Source: Acidobacteriota bacterium (GTDB taxonomy: Bacteria; Acidobacteriota; Terriglobia; Terriglobales; Acidobacteriaceae). Taken from it: a stretch of DNA of 32,276 bases. The stretch lies in contig JAJZVZ010000046.1 in assembly GCA_021846945.1 (NCBI GenBank), positions 1 to 32,276 of the forward strand, read 5' to 3'. The notes beneath the pieces were generated by a model that worked only from the letters and a program-made list of their open reading frames with translations, was not told where the DNA came from and searched no databases. The position numbers and the translations under genes are program-made. Position 1 is the stretch's first letter; each line of letters opens with the position of its first letter. Of the stretch, positions 1 through 8,600 are shown piece by piece.

Positions 1-183
1 CGGGATCGGTTTGCGGCGGGCACAGCCAACAATGTCGAAGTGGTCACCGCTCAGGACGAACTGGCCCGCGCGCAGGAGAACTATATCGTTGCCGTCACCA
101 ACCATGTCGACGCGAAATTCGCGCTGTCGCGCGCCATGGTAGACACGGAGAAAAATATCGGGCAATTCATGGGAAATCCATAG
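1..183 (+). CDS. TolC-family outer-membrane efflux protein, C-terminal fragment
   Basis: The first 60 codons of the window are open in frame 1 and end at a TAG at 181-183; the gene begins upstream of the window. The visible residues (DRFAAGTANNVEVVTAQDEL, then alternating hydrophobic and charged helix to a short GNP end) match the last periplasmic helix of TolC/OprM-type outer-membrane factors, where an R-[FY]-x-x-G-x-x-[ND]-x-[VL]-[ED]-[VL] motif is typical. It would form the outer-membrane exit duct. The next gene, 55 bases downstream, is a membrane-fusion protein followed by ABC ATPases and permeases, which is the expected order of a tripartite exporter operon. Only the fragment is seen, so family membership rests on this motif and the context. 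Confidence 0.75.
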   Translation, partial: RDRFAAGTANNVEVVTAQDELARAQENYIVAVTNHVDAKFALSRAMVDTEKNIGQFMGNP

Positions 184-238
184 CCGGCGCGTTCTGAATG
201 CCGCAGTCCGGATTTCCGCACACGAGGTTGGATGCGAT

Positions 239-1273
239 ATGAAGCGACTCATCCGTATTATGATCCTGCTGACCGTAGCCATCGCCGCGGGTGTCTACTT
301 TTATCCGCGCCTGACGCAAAAGCCCGCGCCAGTGACCCAAATTACGCTCTCCGGCAATATCGAGGCGCATGAGAGCCTGGTGGGCTTCAAGGTGCCGGGG
401 CGAATCGTCGATCTGCCGATTGAAGAAGGACAGCAGGTCGAGCAAGGGGCTTTGCTGGCGCGCCTTGAATCCGCCGATTACCGCCAGAAGGTGCGCATCG
501 ACGAAGCCAGCGTGCATGTGCGCGAGTCCGATCTTGCGCTGACCTTGGCCGGCACACGCGAGCAGGAAGTGAAGGCGGCGCAGCAGGCGGTGTTCGATGC
601 CCAGGCGGATCTTGCGCAGAAGAAGCTCGATAACGCCCGCGCGCAGCAGCTATATGCCAAAGATGAAGTTTCCGCGCAAGACCGCGATCTTGCCGCCACG
701 GCGCTCAAGCGGGCGCAGGCCAGCTTCAACTCGGCACGGGAGCGCTACAGCGAAGCTGTTGAAGGCAGCCGCAAAGAGGACATCGCCATTGCGCGCGCCA
801 ATCTCGCCCAGGCTGACGCCAGCCTGGGCCTTTCGCGCGTCAACTTTGGATATACGATTCTGCATGCGCCTTTCGCCGGCATTATCACTGTGCGCGAGGC
901 GGAGCTCGGCGAAGTTGTCGAGTCAGGTTCGCCCGTGGTCACGCTTGCCGATCTCGATCACATCTGGCTGCGCGCCTATATTGCCGAAACTGATCTTGGC
1001 CGCGTTCATTGGGGACAGGCGGTAACGATTACAGCAGACACCTATCCCGGCAAGCAATACCACGGCCGCATCTCGTTCATTTCATCTGACGCCGAGTTCA
1101 CACCCAAGAGCGTACAGACCTATAAGGAGCGCGTCACCCTCGTCTATCGAATCAAGATCGACATTGACAACCCCAGCCACGAGCTCAAGCCGGGCATGCC
1201 CGCCGACGCGCACGTTGAACTGGCGGCCGCGCAACCCGGTGGACCACCATCACCAGCTTCACCGGGCAAATGA
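239..1273 (+). CDS. HlyD/YbhG-type periplasmic membrane-fusion protein of ABC exporter
   Basis: This 344-residue protein has an N-terminal membrane anchor (about residues 4-22: hydrophobic LIRIMILLTVAIAAGVYFY). It is followed by the split biotinyl-lipoyl domain (GNIEAHESLVGFKVPGRI, about 40-80; second half near LHAPFAGIITVREAELGEVV, about 210-230). Between these halves lies a long Ala/Gln/Glu-rich alpha-helical hairpin (about 85-200), the coiled coil that docks onto TolC. A beta-barrel segment follows. It resembles E. coli YbhG and would bridge the inner-membrane transporter and the outer-membrane channel. Its stop overlaps the next ATPase start in an ATGA at 1270-1273, suggesting translational coupling. 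The start at 239 precedes the anchor directly; no better start is seen. Transported substrate cannot be read from the sequence. Confidence 0.88.
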   Translation: MKRLIRIMILLTVAIAAGVYFYPRLTQKPAPVTQITLSGNIEAHESLVGFKVPGRIVDLPIEEGQQVEQGALLARLESADYRQKVRIDEASVHVRESDLALTLAGTREQEVKAAQQAVFDAQADLAQKKLDNARAQQLYAKDEVSAQDRDLAATALKRAQASFNSARERYSEAVEGSRKEDIAIARANLAQADASLGLSRVNFGYTILHAPFAGIITVREAELGEVVESGSPVVTLADLDHIWLRAYIAETDLGRVHWGQAVTITADTYPGKQYHGRISFISSDAEFTPKSVQTYKERVTLVYRIKIDIDNPSHELKPGMPADAHVELAAAQPGGPPSPASPGK

Positions 1274-2232
1274 TGACGGATCGGCTTCAATCTGCGATTA
1301 CGCCCGCAATCAGCGTGGAAGGGCTCACCAAGAGCTTTCCCGGTGTGCGCGCCGTCCATGCCCTGAGCTTCAAGGTGCGCGCCGGAGAGATTTTCGGACT
1401 GGTCGGCCCCGACGGCGCGGGCAAGACAACCACGCTGCGCATGTTGGCGGGCATCATGCCGCCGGATGCGGGCAAGGCCGTGGTCGCAAACCACGATGTG
1501 GTGCGCGATCCTGAAGGGGCCAAGCATTCACTCAGCTACATGCCGCAGCGCTTCGGCCTCTACGAAGACCTGACCGTGGACGAAAACATCCGCTTCTACG
1601 CCGACCTCTTCGGCGTGCGCAAAGCCGAGCGCAGCACGCGCGCCGCACAGCTGCTCCAGGCTGCAGGCATGAGTGAGTTTCGCACGCGCATGGCCGGCCA
1701 GCTCTCCGGTGGCATGAAGCAGAAGCTTGGACTCGTCTGCGCGCTCATTCACCGGCCCAAGGTGATTCTGCTTGACGAGCCGACAACCGGCGTCGATCCC
1801 GTCTCGCGCCGCGATTTCTGGCGCATTCTTTACGAACTGGTGGCGGAAGGCGTGGCCATCCTGACTTCAACCGCGTATCTCGATGAAGCCGAGCGCTGTC
1901 ATCGCGTCGCGCTGCTTCACCAGGGAAAGCTGCTCTTTTGCGACACGCCCGCGAATTTGAAAGCACGCCTGGGCAAGGATGTGCTGTCTGTCACCTCCGC
2001 CGAGTCGCGCCTTCTGCGCCACTCGCTCGAAGGCGCGGAAGGAATCTCCAGCCTTGTTCTCACCGGCGATGGGCTGCATGTGGTGGTCGATCATGCCACG
2101 CAGCGCATTCCCGAATTTAAGGCACGGCTTCGCCGAGCCGGCGTGCACTTCGACGCCGTGCAGCAAGTTGCGCCCACAATCGAAGACCTCTTTGTCGATG
2201 CGGTCAGTGGAGGAGACCGGCCTTATGCCTGA
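1270..2232 (+). CDS. ABC exporter ATP-binding subunit 1 (YbhF N-half-like, lacks H-loop His)
   Basis: This 320-residue ATPase has Walker A GPDGAGKTT (about 46-54), a Q-loop (YMPQRFGLYEDL), the ABC signature LSGGMKQK (about 145-152), Walker B VILLDEPTTGVDP (about 165-177) and a C-terminal domain typical of drug/ABC-2 exporters. The switch position that is normally His in TTHY[ML][DE]EAE reads TSTAYLDEAE here, with Ala near residue 202, so the H-loop histidine is missing. As I recall, the N-terminal ATPase half of E. coli YbhF has the same STAY sequence. It overlaps the upstream gene by 4 bases and the downstream ATPase by 8, so it probably works as a heterodimer with that protein and powers the two permeases. 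A second ATG at 1273 is equally possible. Confidence 0.9.
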   Translation: MMTDRLQSAITPAISVEGLTKSFPGVRAVHALSFKVRAGEIFGLVGPDGAGKTTTLRMLAGIMPPDAGKAVVANHDVVRDPEGAKHSLSYMPQRFGLYEDLTVDENIRFYADLFGVRKAERSTRAAQLLQAAGMSEFRTRMAGQLSGGMKQKLGLVCALIHRPKVILLDEPTTGVDPVSRRDFWRILYELVAEGVAILTSTAYLDEAERCHRVALLHQGKLLFCDTPANLKARLGKDVLSVTSAESRLLRHSLEGAEGISSLVLTGDGLHVVVDHATQRIPEFKARLRRAGVHFDAVQQVAPTIEDLFVDAVSGGDRPYA

Positions 2233-3181
2233 GCCCGTCAACTCTGTCGTTATAGAAGACCTCGTCAAAAGGTTCGGCAATTTTGTCGCCGTGGACCGCG
2301 TCAATCTCTCGGTGCGGAAAGGCGAAGTCTTCGGATTTCTCGGGCCTAACGGAGCCGGTAAGTCCACAACGATTCGCATGTTGTGCGGCCTGCTGAGGCC
2401 GACCACCGGCCGCGCTCTGGTGGCAGGCTACGACGTTGCGCGCAAACCCGAAGATGTGCGCCAGAACATCGGCTACATGTCGCAGAAGTTTTCTCTCTAC
2501 AATGACCTGAAGGTGATTGAGAACCTGCGGCTCTTTGCCGGCCTCTACAGCGTGCCTGCAAAGGAACTGCGCGAGCGCATTCATTGGGCGCTTGAAATGG
2601 CCAATCTCAAAGGCCGCGAGAATCTCATGACCGCAACGCTTCCCGGCGGATGGAAGCAGCGCCTTGCCCTGGGCTGCGCGGTGCTGCACCGGCCGCCGAT
2701 CATCTTTCTCGATGAGCCAACCTCCGGCGTCGATCCCATCTCGCGGCGCCAGTTCTGGGATCTGATTCACCAGATGGCACACGAAGGCGTAACCGTCTTC
2801 GTCACCACGCATTACATGGAAGAGGCAGAATACTGCAACCGGCTCGCGCTTATCTTCCGCGGCAAGATTGTAGCGCTGGGTACGCCGACGGAATTAAAGC
2901 GCGACTCGATGAAGGGTGAATTACTGCTGATTGAGTGCGAACCGCTCGGTGAGGCGCTCGAAGCTCTGCAATCAGCCCCGGACGTAATGGATGCCGCGGT
3001 CTTCGGCAATGCGCTCCATCTGGTCGTACCTGACGCCGCCATCGCCGCGCCGCGCATGCAGGAATTTCTCGCTGGCCGCGGCGTCCGTGTCAGGCACATC
3101 GACAGGATTCGCCCCAGTCTGGAAGATGTCTTCGTCTCTCTCACCACAACGCGTGGCGCGCGGCAGGAGAGCAAATCATGA
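2225..3181 (+). CDS. ABC exporter ATP-binding subunit 2 (YbhF C-half-like)
   Basis: I start this 318-residue protein at the ATG at 2225 (MPEPVNSVVIEDLVKRF), although the frame stays open upstream to 1979, because the earlier part is only the shadow of subunit 1 and family members begin just before the first ABC strand. It has Walker A GPNGAGKST (residues 40-48), Q-loop YMSQKFSLYNDL, Walker B IIFLDEPTSGVDP and an intact H-loop TTHYMEEAE with His at 196. The signature is unusual: LPGGWKQR (residues 139-146) instead of LSGGQ. E. coli YbhF also has a non-canonical signature in its second half. Its stop overlaps the start of the first permease (ATGA at 3178-3181). In E. coli the two ATPases are one fused chain; here they are separate genes. 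Confidence 0.9.
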   Translation: MPEPVNSVVIEDLVKRFGNFVAVDRVNLSVRKGEVFGFLGPNGAGKSTTIRMLCGLLRPTTGRALVAGYDVARKPEDVRQNIGYMSQKFSLYNDLKVIENLRLFAGLYSVPAKELRERIHWALEMANLKGRENLMTATLPGGWKQRLALGCAVLHRPPIIFLDEPTSGVDPISRRQFWDLIHQMAHEGVTVFVTTHYMEEAEYCNRLALIFRGKIVALGTPTELKRDSMKGELLLIECEPLGEALEALQSAPDVMDAAVFGNALHLVVPDAAIAAPRMQEFLAGRGVRVRHIDRIRPSLEDVFVSLTTTRGARQESKS

Positions 3182-4311
3182 GCCCTGCGCGACTCCTGGC
3201 CGTAGCCCGGAAAGAAGTCATCCACATCCTTCGCGATGCGCGCAGCCTCATGATTGTTGTGGTGATGCCGGTAACGCTGATGCTGCTCTTTGGCTACGGT
3301 GTCAGCCTCGATCTGAAAAGGCTGCCGGTTTATGTTTACGACCAGGATGGAAGCCAGCAAAGCCAGGACCTTCTCAAGCACTTCCAGGCCAGCCAATACT
3401 TTCACGTTACGCGCGTGGTCAGCGGCTACTCCGCCCTTGCGCGCGCGCTCGACGACGGCAGCGCCAAGATGGGCCTCATCATTCCGTGGAATTTTTCCAA
3501 GCGCCTGCACGACGGAGGCGCCGTGCGCATTCAGGCGCTCGTTGACGCAACGGACGACAACACCGCCAACGTGCTTATCGGCTACACGCAGGCTGTGGTG
3601 CAGGGATACTCATCGCAAGTCCAGCTTAATTGGCTTCAACAACACGGCCAGTTGATTCAGCCGGCAGCCGTGAGCATCGAAACGCGGACCTGGTACAACG
3701 AAAACCTCGAGAGCAGCGCCTTCATCGTTCCCGGAGTACTGGCGCTGGTCATGTCCGTGATCGGCGCGTTCCTTACGTCGCTCACCATCGCGCGCGAGTG
3801 GGAGCGCGGATCGATGGAGCAGCTAATCTCCACGCCCGTCAGCGCCATGGAGATCATGCTCGGCAAGCTGGCGCCGTATTTTATCCTCGGCATGTTCGAT
3901 GTCGCCGTCTGTGCGTTCATCGCCATTTACTGGTTCCACGTGCCTTTCCGCGGCTCATACCTCACGCTTGCCGTCAGTTCGGCGCTGTTCATGGTGGTGG
4001 TGCTCGCCCTGGGATTCTTCATCTCGGTAATAGCCAAAAACCAGTTCGCCGCCAGCCAGATCGCGCTCGTCATCACGTTCTTACCGGCGTTCCTGCTCTC
4101 CGGCTTCCTGTTCTCCATCGAGCAGATGCCGGTCGCTCTGCAATGGATTACACATATCATTCCGGCGCGCTACTTCGTTTCGGTTCTCAAGAAGATCTTC
4201 CTCAAGGGCACGCCAACCTTCATGCTTTCCAGCGACCTGATTCCTCTGGCAATCTTCGCGCTGGTGCTGACGCTCGTGGCCACGCGCGCCTTTCACAAGA
4301 GGCTGGAGTAA
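3178..4311 (+). CDS. ABC-2 family permease, first (YbhS/YbhR-like)
   Basis: This 377-residue integral membrane protein has one N-terminal transmembrane helix (about 20-40, after the amphipathic ARKEVIHILRDARSL). A large soluble periplasmic domain follows (about 45-175), then five hydrophobic helices from FIVPGVLALVMSVIGAFLTSLTIAREWERG onward. The AREWERGSMEQLISTPVSAMEIMLGK loop is the conserved coupling region of ABC2_membrane_3 permeases. It should form a heterodimer with the next gene, which has identical length and the same fold. The gene begins within the stop of ATPase 2 and is separated from the second permease by only 12 bases. Direction is most likely export. Confidence 0.9.
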   Translation: MSPARLLAVARKEVIHILRDARSLMIVVVMPVTLMLLFGYGVSLDLKRLPVYVYDQDGSQQSQDLLKHFQASQYFHVTRVVSGYSALARALDDGSAKMGLIIPWNFSKRLHDGGAVRIQALVDATDDNTANVLIGYTQAVVQGYSSQVQLNWLQQHGQLIQPAAVSIETRTWYNENLESSAFIVPGVLALVMSVIGAFLTSLTIAREWERGSMEQLISTPVSAMEIMLGKLAPYFILGMFDVAVCAFIAIYWFHVPFRGSYLTLAVSSALFMVVVLALGFFISVIAKNQFAASQIALVITFLPAFLLSGFLFSIEQMPVALQWITHIIPARYFVSVLKKIFLKGTPTFMLSSDLIPLAIFALVLTLVATRAFHKRLE

Positions 4312-4323
4312 AGGAGATCCCGC

Positions 4324-5457
4324 ATGTTCGCGCGCCTCAAGCAGATGCTGATCAAGGAATTCATCCACGTGCTCCGCGATAAGCGCGCGCGCGCCGTGTT
4401 GATTGGGCCGCCCATCATTCAGATGCTGGTCTTCGGATACGCAGCCACCTTCGAAATCCATCATGTCTCAACAGTGGTGGTCGACCTGGATCATAGCCAG
4501 CAGAGCCGCGATCTGATCTCACGATTTACATCGAGCCCTTATTTTGACGTGCAGCGCCAACTCACCGATTCGCGTCAGCTTCGCGATCTTATCGACCGCG
4601 GCGACGCGACCATCGGCCTGGAGATTGACGCGGGCTTCGCGCAAAAGCTGCTCAACGGCCAAACCGCTCCACTTCAGGTCATCGTCGACGCCACTAATTC
4701 CAACACCGCTCTCATCGCATCGAGCTACGTCACGCAGATTGCGCTCCGCTTTGCCCGTGACTACCAGCAGGACCGCATCTACCGTGTGGCGCCGCAACTC
4801 ATCAGCCAGCTTCCCTCGGTCGAACTGGAGCAGCGCCCCTGGTATAACCCCGAGTTGCGCAGCCGCTGGTTCTTTGTACCCGGAGTGATCGGCAGCCTCA
4901 CCCTTGTGCTGGTGATTGTTCTCACCGCGTTTGCCGTAGTGCGTGAGCGTGAGATCGGCACGCTCGAGCAGATCATGGTCACGCCCATCCGTCCGACTGA
5001 ATTCATTCTCGGTAAGACTCTACCGTTCTTCCTCATCGGACTTTTCGACGTCACGCTGATCGCGCTGGTTGGTACGCTGTGGTTTCAGGTTCCCTTTCGC
5101 GGCCACATCCTGGTGCTTCTGGCCGGCTCGGTCCTCTTTCTGATTTGCATGCTGGGAGTAGGCCTGCTCATCTCCACGGTTTCCTCCACGCAACAACAGG
5201 CCATGGTTACGGCGTTCTTCTTTATCATGCCGGCCATCACCTTTTCCGGCTTTGGGTTTCCCATCAGCACAATGCCGGAGTGGCTGCAATATTGCACCTA
5301 CCTCAGCCCGTTGCGATATTTCCTGATCGTGCTTCGCGCCACCTATCTTAAAGGCGTGGGAATGGACATCTTGTGGCCGCAGATGGCTGCCATGGCCGGG
5401 CTGGGCCTGAGCCTCCTCATCATCGCCATTCTCCGCTTCCACAAGGCGCTCGATTAG
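4324..5457 (+). CDS. ABC-2 family permease, second (YbhR/YbhS-like)
   Basis: This is a 377-residue paralogue of the preceding permease with the same layout: the RDKRARAVLIGPPIIQMLVFG first helix, a periplasmic domain (about 45-180), and the conserved VVREREIGTLEQIMVTPIRPTEFILGK coupling loop followed by four or five membrane helices. The start ATG at 4324 follows an AAAGGAG ribosome site at about 4310-4316 that overlaps the stop of the previous gene. It is the last gene of the exporter operon; the next gene has its own promoter about 90 bases downstream. Homologous pairs in E. coli (YbhS and YbhR) handle cationic drugs, but the substrate here is unknown. Confidence 0.9.
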   Translation: MFARLKQMLIKEFIHVLRDKRARAVLIGPPIIQMLVFGYAATFEIHHVSTVVVDLDHSQQSRDLISRFTSSPYFDVQRQLTDSRQLRDLIDRGDATIGLEIDAGFAQKLLNGQTAPLQVIVDATNSNTALIASSYVTQIALRFARDYQQDRIYRVAPQLISQLPSVELEQRPWYNPELRSRWFFVPGVIGSLTLVLVIVLTAFAVVREREIGTLEQIMVTPIRPTEFILGKTLPFFLIGLFDVTLIALVGTLWFQVPFRGHILVLLAGSVLFLICMLGVGLLISTVSSTQQQAMVTAFFFIMPAITFSGFGFPISTMPEWLQYCTYLSPLRYFLIVLRATYLKGVGMDILWPQMAAMAGLGLSLLIIAILRFHKALD

Positions 5458-5548
5458 CCCGGCGTATTACACCTGCGATCAACCCTGCCTGATCGGCGCG
5501 CTCAAGGCGGGCCTCGTAACACCGTGCGATACTTGGGACTAAGCTTGT

Positions 5549-5577
5549 GTGACACGAGCGGCCAAATCCGATATAAG
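5549..5577 (+). promoter_or_regulatory. sigma70-type promoter for the GH13 gene
   Basis: GTGACA (5549-5554, 5 of 6 matches to TTGACA) is separated by exactly 17 bases from TATAAG (5572-5577, 5 of 6 matches to TATAAT). Transcription would start near 5584, leaving a leader of about 77 bases before the ATG at 5661. This separates the GH13 gene from the exporter operon. It is judged by eye only. Confidence 0.45.
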
Positions 5578-5660
5578 ATGGACCGGCGGGCAGAACCACG
5601 CCCTCCGGGGTGGGCGCCGGCGGCTTGGTCGAGTTCGATATTCAGGGAGTTCGCGGTTCG

Positions 5661-8600
5661 ATGATGGAATTCCACATTGCGCGGGACGTTCGGGACAGAT
5701 ACCAGTTTGAGGAGTCCCTCTTCTCCTATACGGGAAATGTCGTTCTCGCCAATATGGCTGCCTGCCGTGACCTGACGCACCGCATGAACACGGTGCGCGA
5801 CGTTGAGACAAATCCGGAGCAGGCGGTCCATGCCGGTCAGCTTTACGCGATGGGAATCATCGACGAGGCGAGCCATGTTCTGATCGCGCGCTACCGCGAG
5901 CAGTTCGATCCTCATGTGATGACAGCCGCTCTTGACTGGTTTTCCGGGCATGTCGGCACGGAAGCGCTCGACAAAATGCTGCTCACCTTCGTCGAGCATT
6001 TCCCTGGCATCACCGTGGTGCGCGGCCAGGAAACACCGGCACAATGGCTGGCCAGCAAGACTGCGGGAATTCCCCATCGGGCCGTTGCGCTCGAAGAGTT
6101 GATGCTGCTCTGGTCCGCCAATCGTAATGATGCCTTCCGCCCGTTTGAAGAGCTCTTCAAGGACCAAACCCTCGCCGAGCGGACCGTCTACAGCGATGTG
6201 ACCGCCCGATTCGCCGATTACTTCGCCACGCGGCCTCTGGTCCCCATTACCGGTGCTGAATCTATCAGCCTCCTGGACCTGCTGCGCGCGCCGGCTTTGC
6301 GCGCGCCCCGCTCCCTCGCCGATCAGCTTGCGTTGATCCGCCGCCTGTGGAAGCCTCTGCTGGGCGACGCCCTGGAGCATATGCTGGCGATGGCCAGCGA
6401 AATTCTGCACGAGGAAGAGCTGGCCATTTGGGCGCAGTTCAATCCCCCCGGCAGGCGGCGCGGCCCGCAGCAGTGGCCCTCCATTGCCAGCCGTTCCGAG
6501 GTGCCCAACTTCGCCGATGCTCTCCACGAATACGAGAGGTTTTCCGCCGATACAGCCTGGATGCCCACGGCCGTGCTCATTGCCAAAAGCACGTATGTGT
6601 GGCTGGCGCAATTGAGCCGCCAGCACGGCCGCCATATCGGCCGGCTCGACGAGATTCCCAACGAGGAACTGGCCACCCTTGCTCACCGCGGCATCAATTC
6701 GCTGTGGCTCATCGGCGTCTGGGAACGCAGCCGCGCCTCCAAAAACATCAAGCAGCTTTGTGGCAACCGCGACGCTGTCGCCTCTGCCTACTCGCTCTAT
6801 GACTACACCATTGCCGAGGATCTGGGTGGCGAAGCAGCGTACATCAATCTGCGCGACCGCGCCTATCATCACGGCATCCGGCTGGCCAGCGACATGGTGC
6901 CCAACCACATGGGCATCGACTCGCCGTGGGTCGTCGAGCATCCCGAGTGGTTCATCGCGCGGTACGAGCCGCCTTATCCCGCTTACAGCTTCAATGGCCC
7001 GGATCTCTCCTCCGATCCGCGCGTCGAGATCAAGATCGAAGACCACTACTACGATCAGTCCGATGCCGCGGTGGTCTTCCGCCGCCGCGACCGCGCCAGC
7101 GGCGAAACCCGCTACATCTACCACGGCAACGACGGCACCAGCTTCCCCTGGAACGACACGGCACAGCTCGACTACCTGAATCCGGCGGTGCGCGAACAGG
7201 TCATCCAGACGATTTTGCACGTGGCTCGCCTCTTTCCAGTGATTCGCTTCGATGCGGCTATGACCCTGGCCAAGCGGCACTTTCACCGTCTCTGGTTTCC
7301 GGGGCCAGGCACAAGCGGCGCCATCCCGTCGCGCGCCGAGTATGGCATGAGCCAGGCTGAGTTCGACCGCCATATCCCCAACGAGTTCTGGCGCGAAGTC
7401 GTCGATCGCGTGGCCGCGGAAGTCCCCGGCACGCTGCTGCTGGCCGAGGCCTTCTGGCTCATGGAGGGTTACTTTGTCCGCACCCTGGGCATGCATCGGG
7501 TTTACAACAGCGCCTTCATGAACATGCTGCGCGATGAGGACAACGCCAAATATCGCTCGGTCATCAAGAACACGCTCGAATTCGATCCGGACATCATGAA
7601 GCGCTACGTCAACTTCATGAGCAATCCTGACGAGAGAACGGCAATTGACCAGTTCGGCAAGGGCGACAAGTGTTTCGGCGTCACGGTGCTGATGGCTACC
7701 CTGCCCGGGCTGCCTATGTTTGGCCACGGACAGATTGAGGGCTTTACTGAAAAGTACGGCATGGAGTATCGCTGGCCGCGCTACGAAGAGACGCCCGACC
7801 ACTGGCTTGTCGAGCGGCATGAGCGTGAGATTGCGCCGCTGCTTAAGCGCCGCTGGCTCTTTGCCGAGAGCGAAAACTTCCTGCTCTACGACTTTTATCA
7901 GCCTTCCGGCGCAGTGAATGAAGACGTCTTTGCCTACTCCAACCGCAGCGGCGACGAGCGGGCCCTGGTCGTCTACAACAACCACTACGGCGAGACTCAT
8001 GGTTCCATTGATCTCTCCGCCGCCTACGCCGACAAGGCCGCGCGGCAACTGCGCCAGCGGCGCCTGCGCGACGGGTTGGGACTGAGCGGCGATGCGAGCG
8101 CCATTCTTGCCTGCCGCGACTTGCTTACCGGGCTCGCATACCTGCGCCGCGCAGAGGACGTACTGAGACACGGGATGCGATTCGATCTCCACGCCTACCA
8201 GTGCCATGTCTTTGTCGATTGGCGCGAACTCCATGCCACGGCGGAGAAGCCCTGGGATCGCCTCTGTGACTGGCTCAACGGCCGCGGCGTTCCCAACCTC
8301 GACGATGAGTTTGTGAATTTGGAGCTGCAGCCTGTCCACGATGCGCTGCGCCGCACGCTGGAGCCTGCGCTCGTGCGTCTTTTCGGCGATTTGGCTGAGG
8401 AGCCGCACGCTCTTAAAGCGCCCATCAAGCACAACGTCGTGCGCGAGCGCAACGAACTTTTCGACCAGCTATGGGCACGCTGCGAAGCCTTGGTGCGAAC
8501 AGCGCAGCAGGCATACGCATCACGCCTTGCGCACGATGGCCGCTCGATCTCAATCTCGCCGCCAGCCGACTTCACCCATCTGGCCTTAGTCTTTCGCCGG

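Noticed and set aside
5610..5660. GTG start for the GH13 gene
   Set aside because: No good ribosome site; the ATG at 5661 has a purine-rich site and begins at the recognisable conserved N-terminus. Not fully excluded.
5502..8432. Very long open frame (976 codons) on the minus strand
   Set aside because: It is antisense to the GH13 gene, whose frame carries clear catalytic motifs. The minus translation is low-complexity with no family features; such shadows are common in high-GC DNA.
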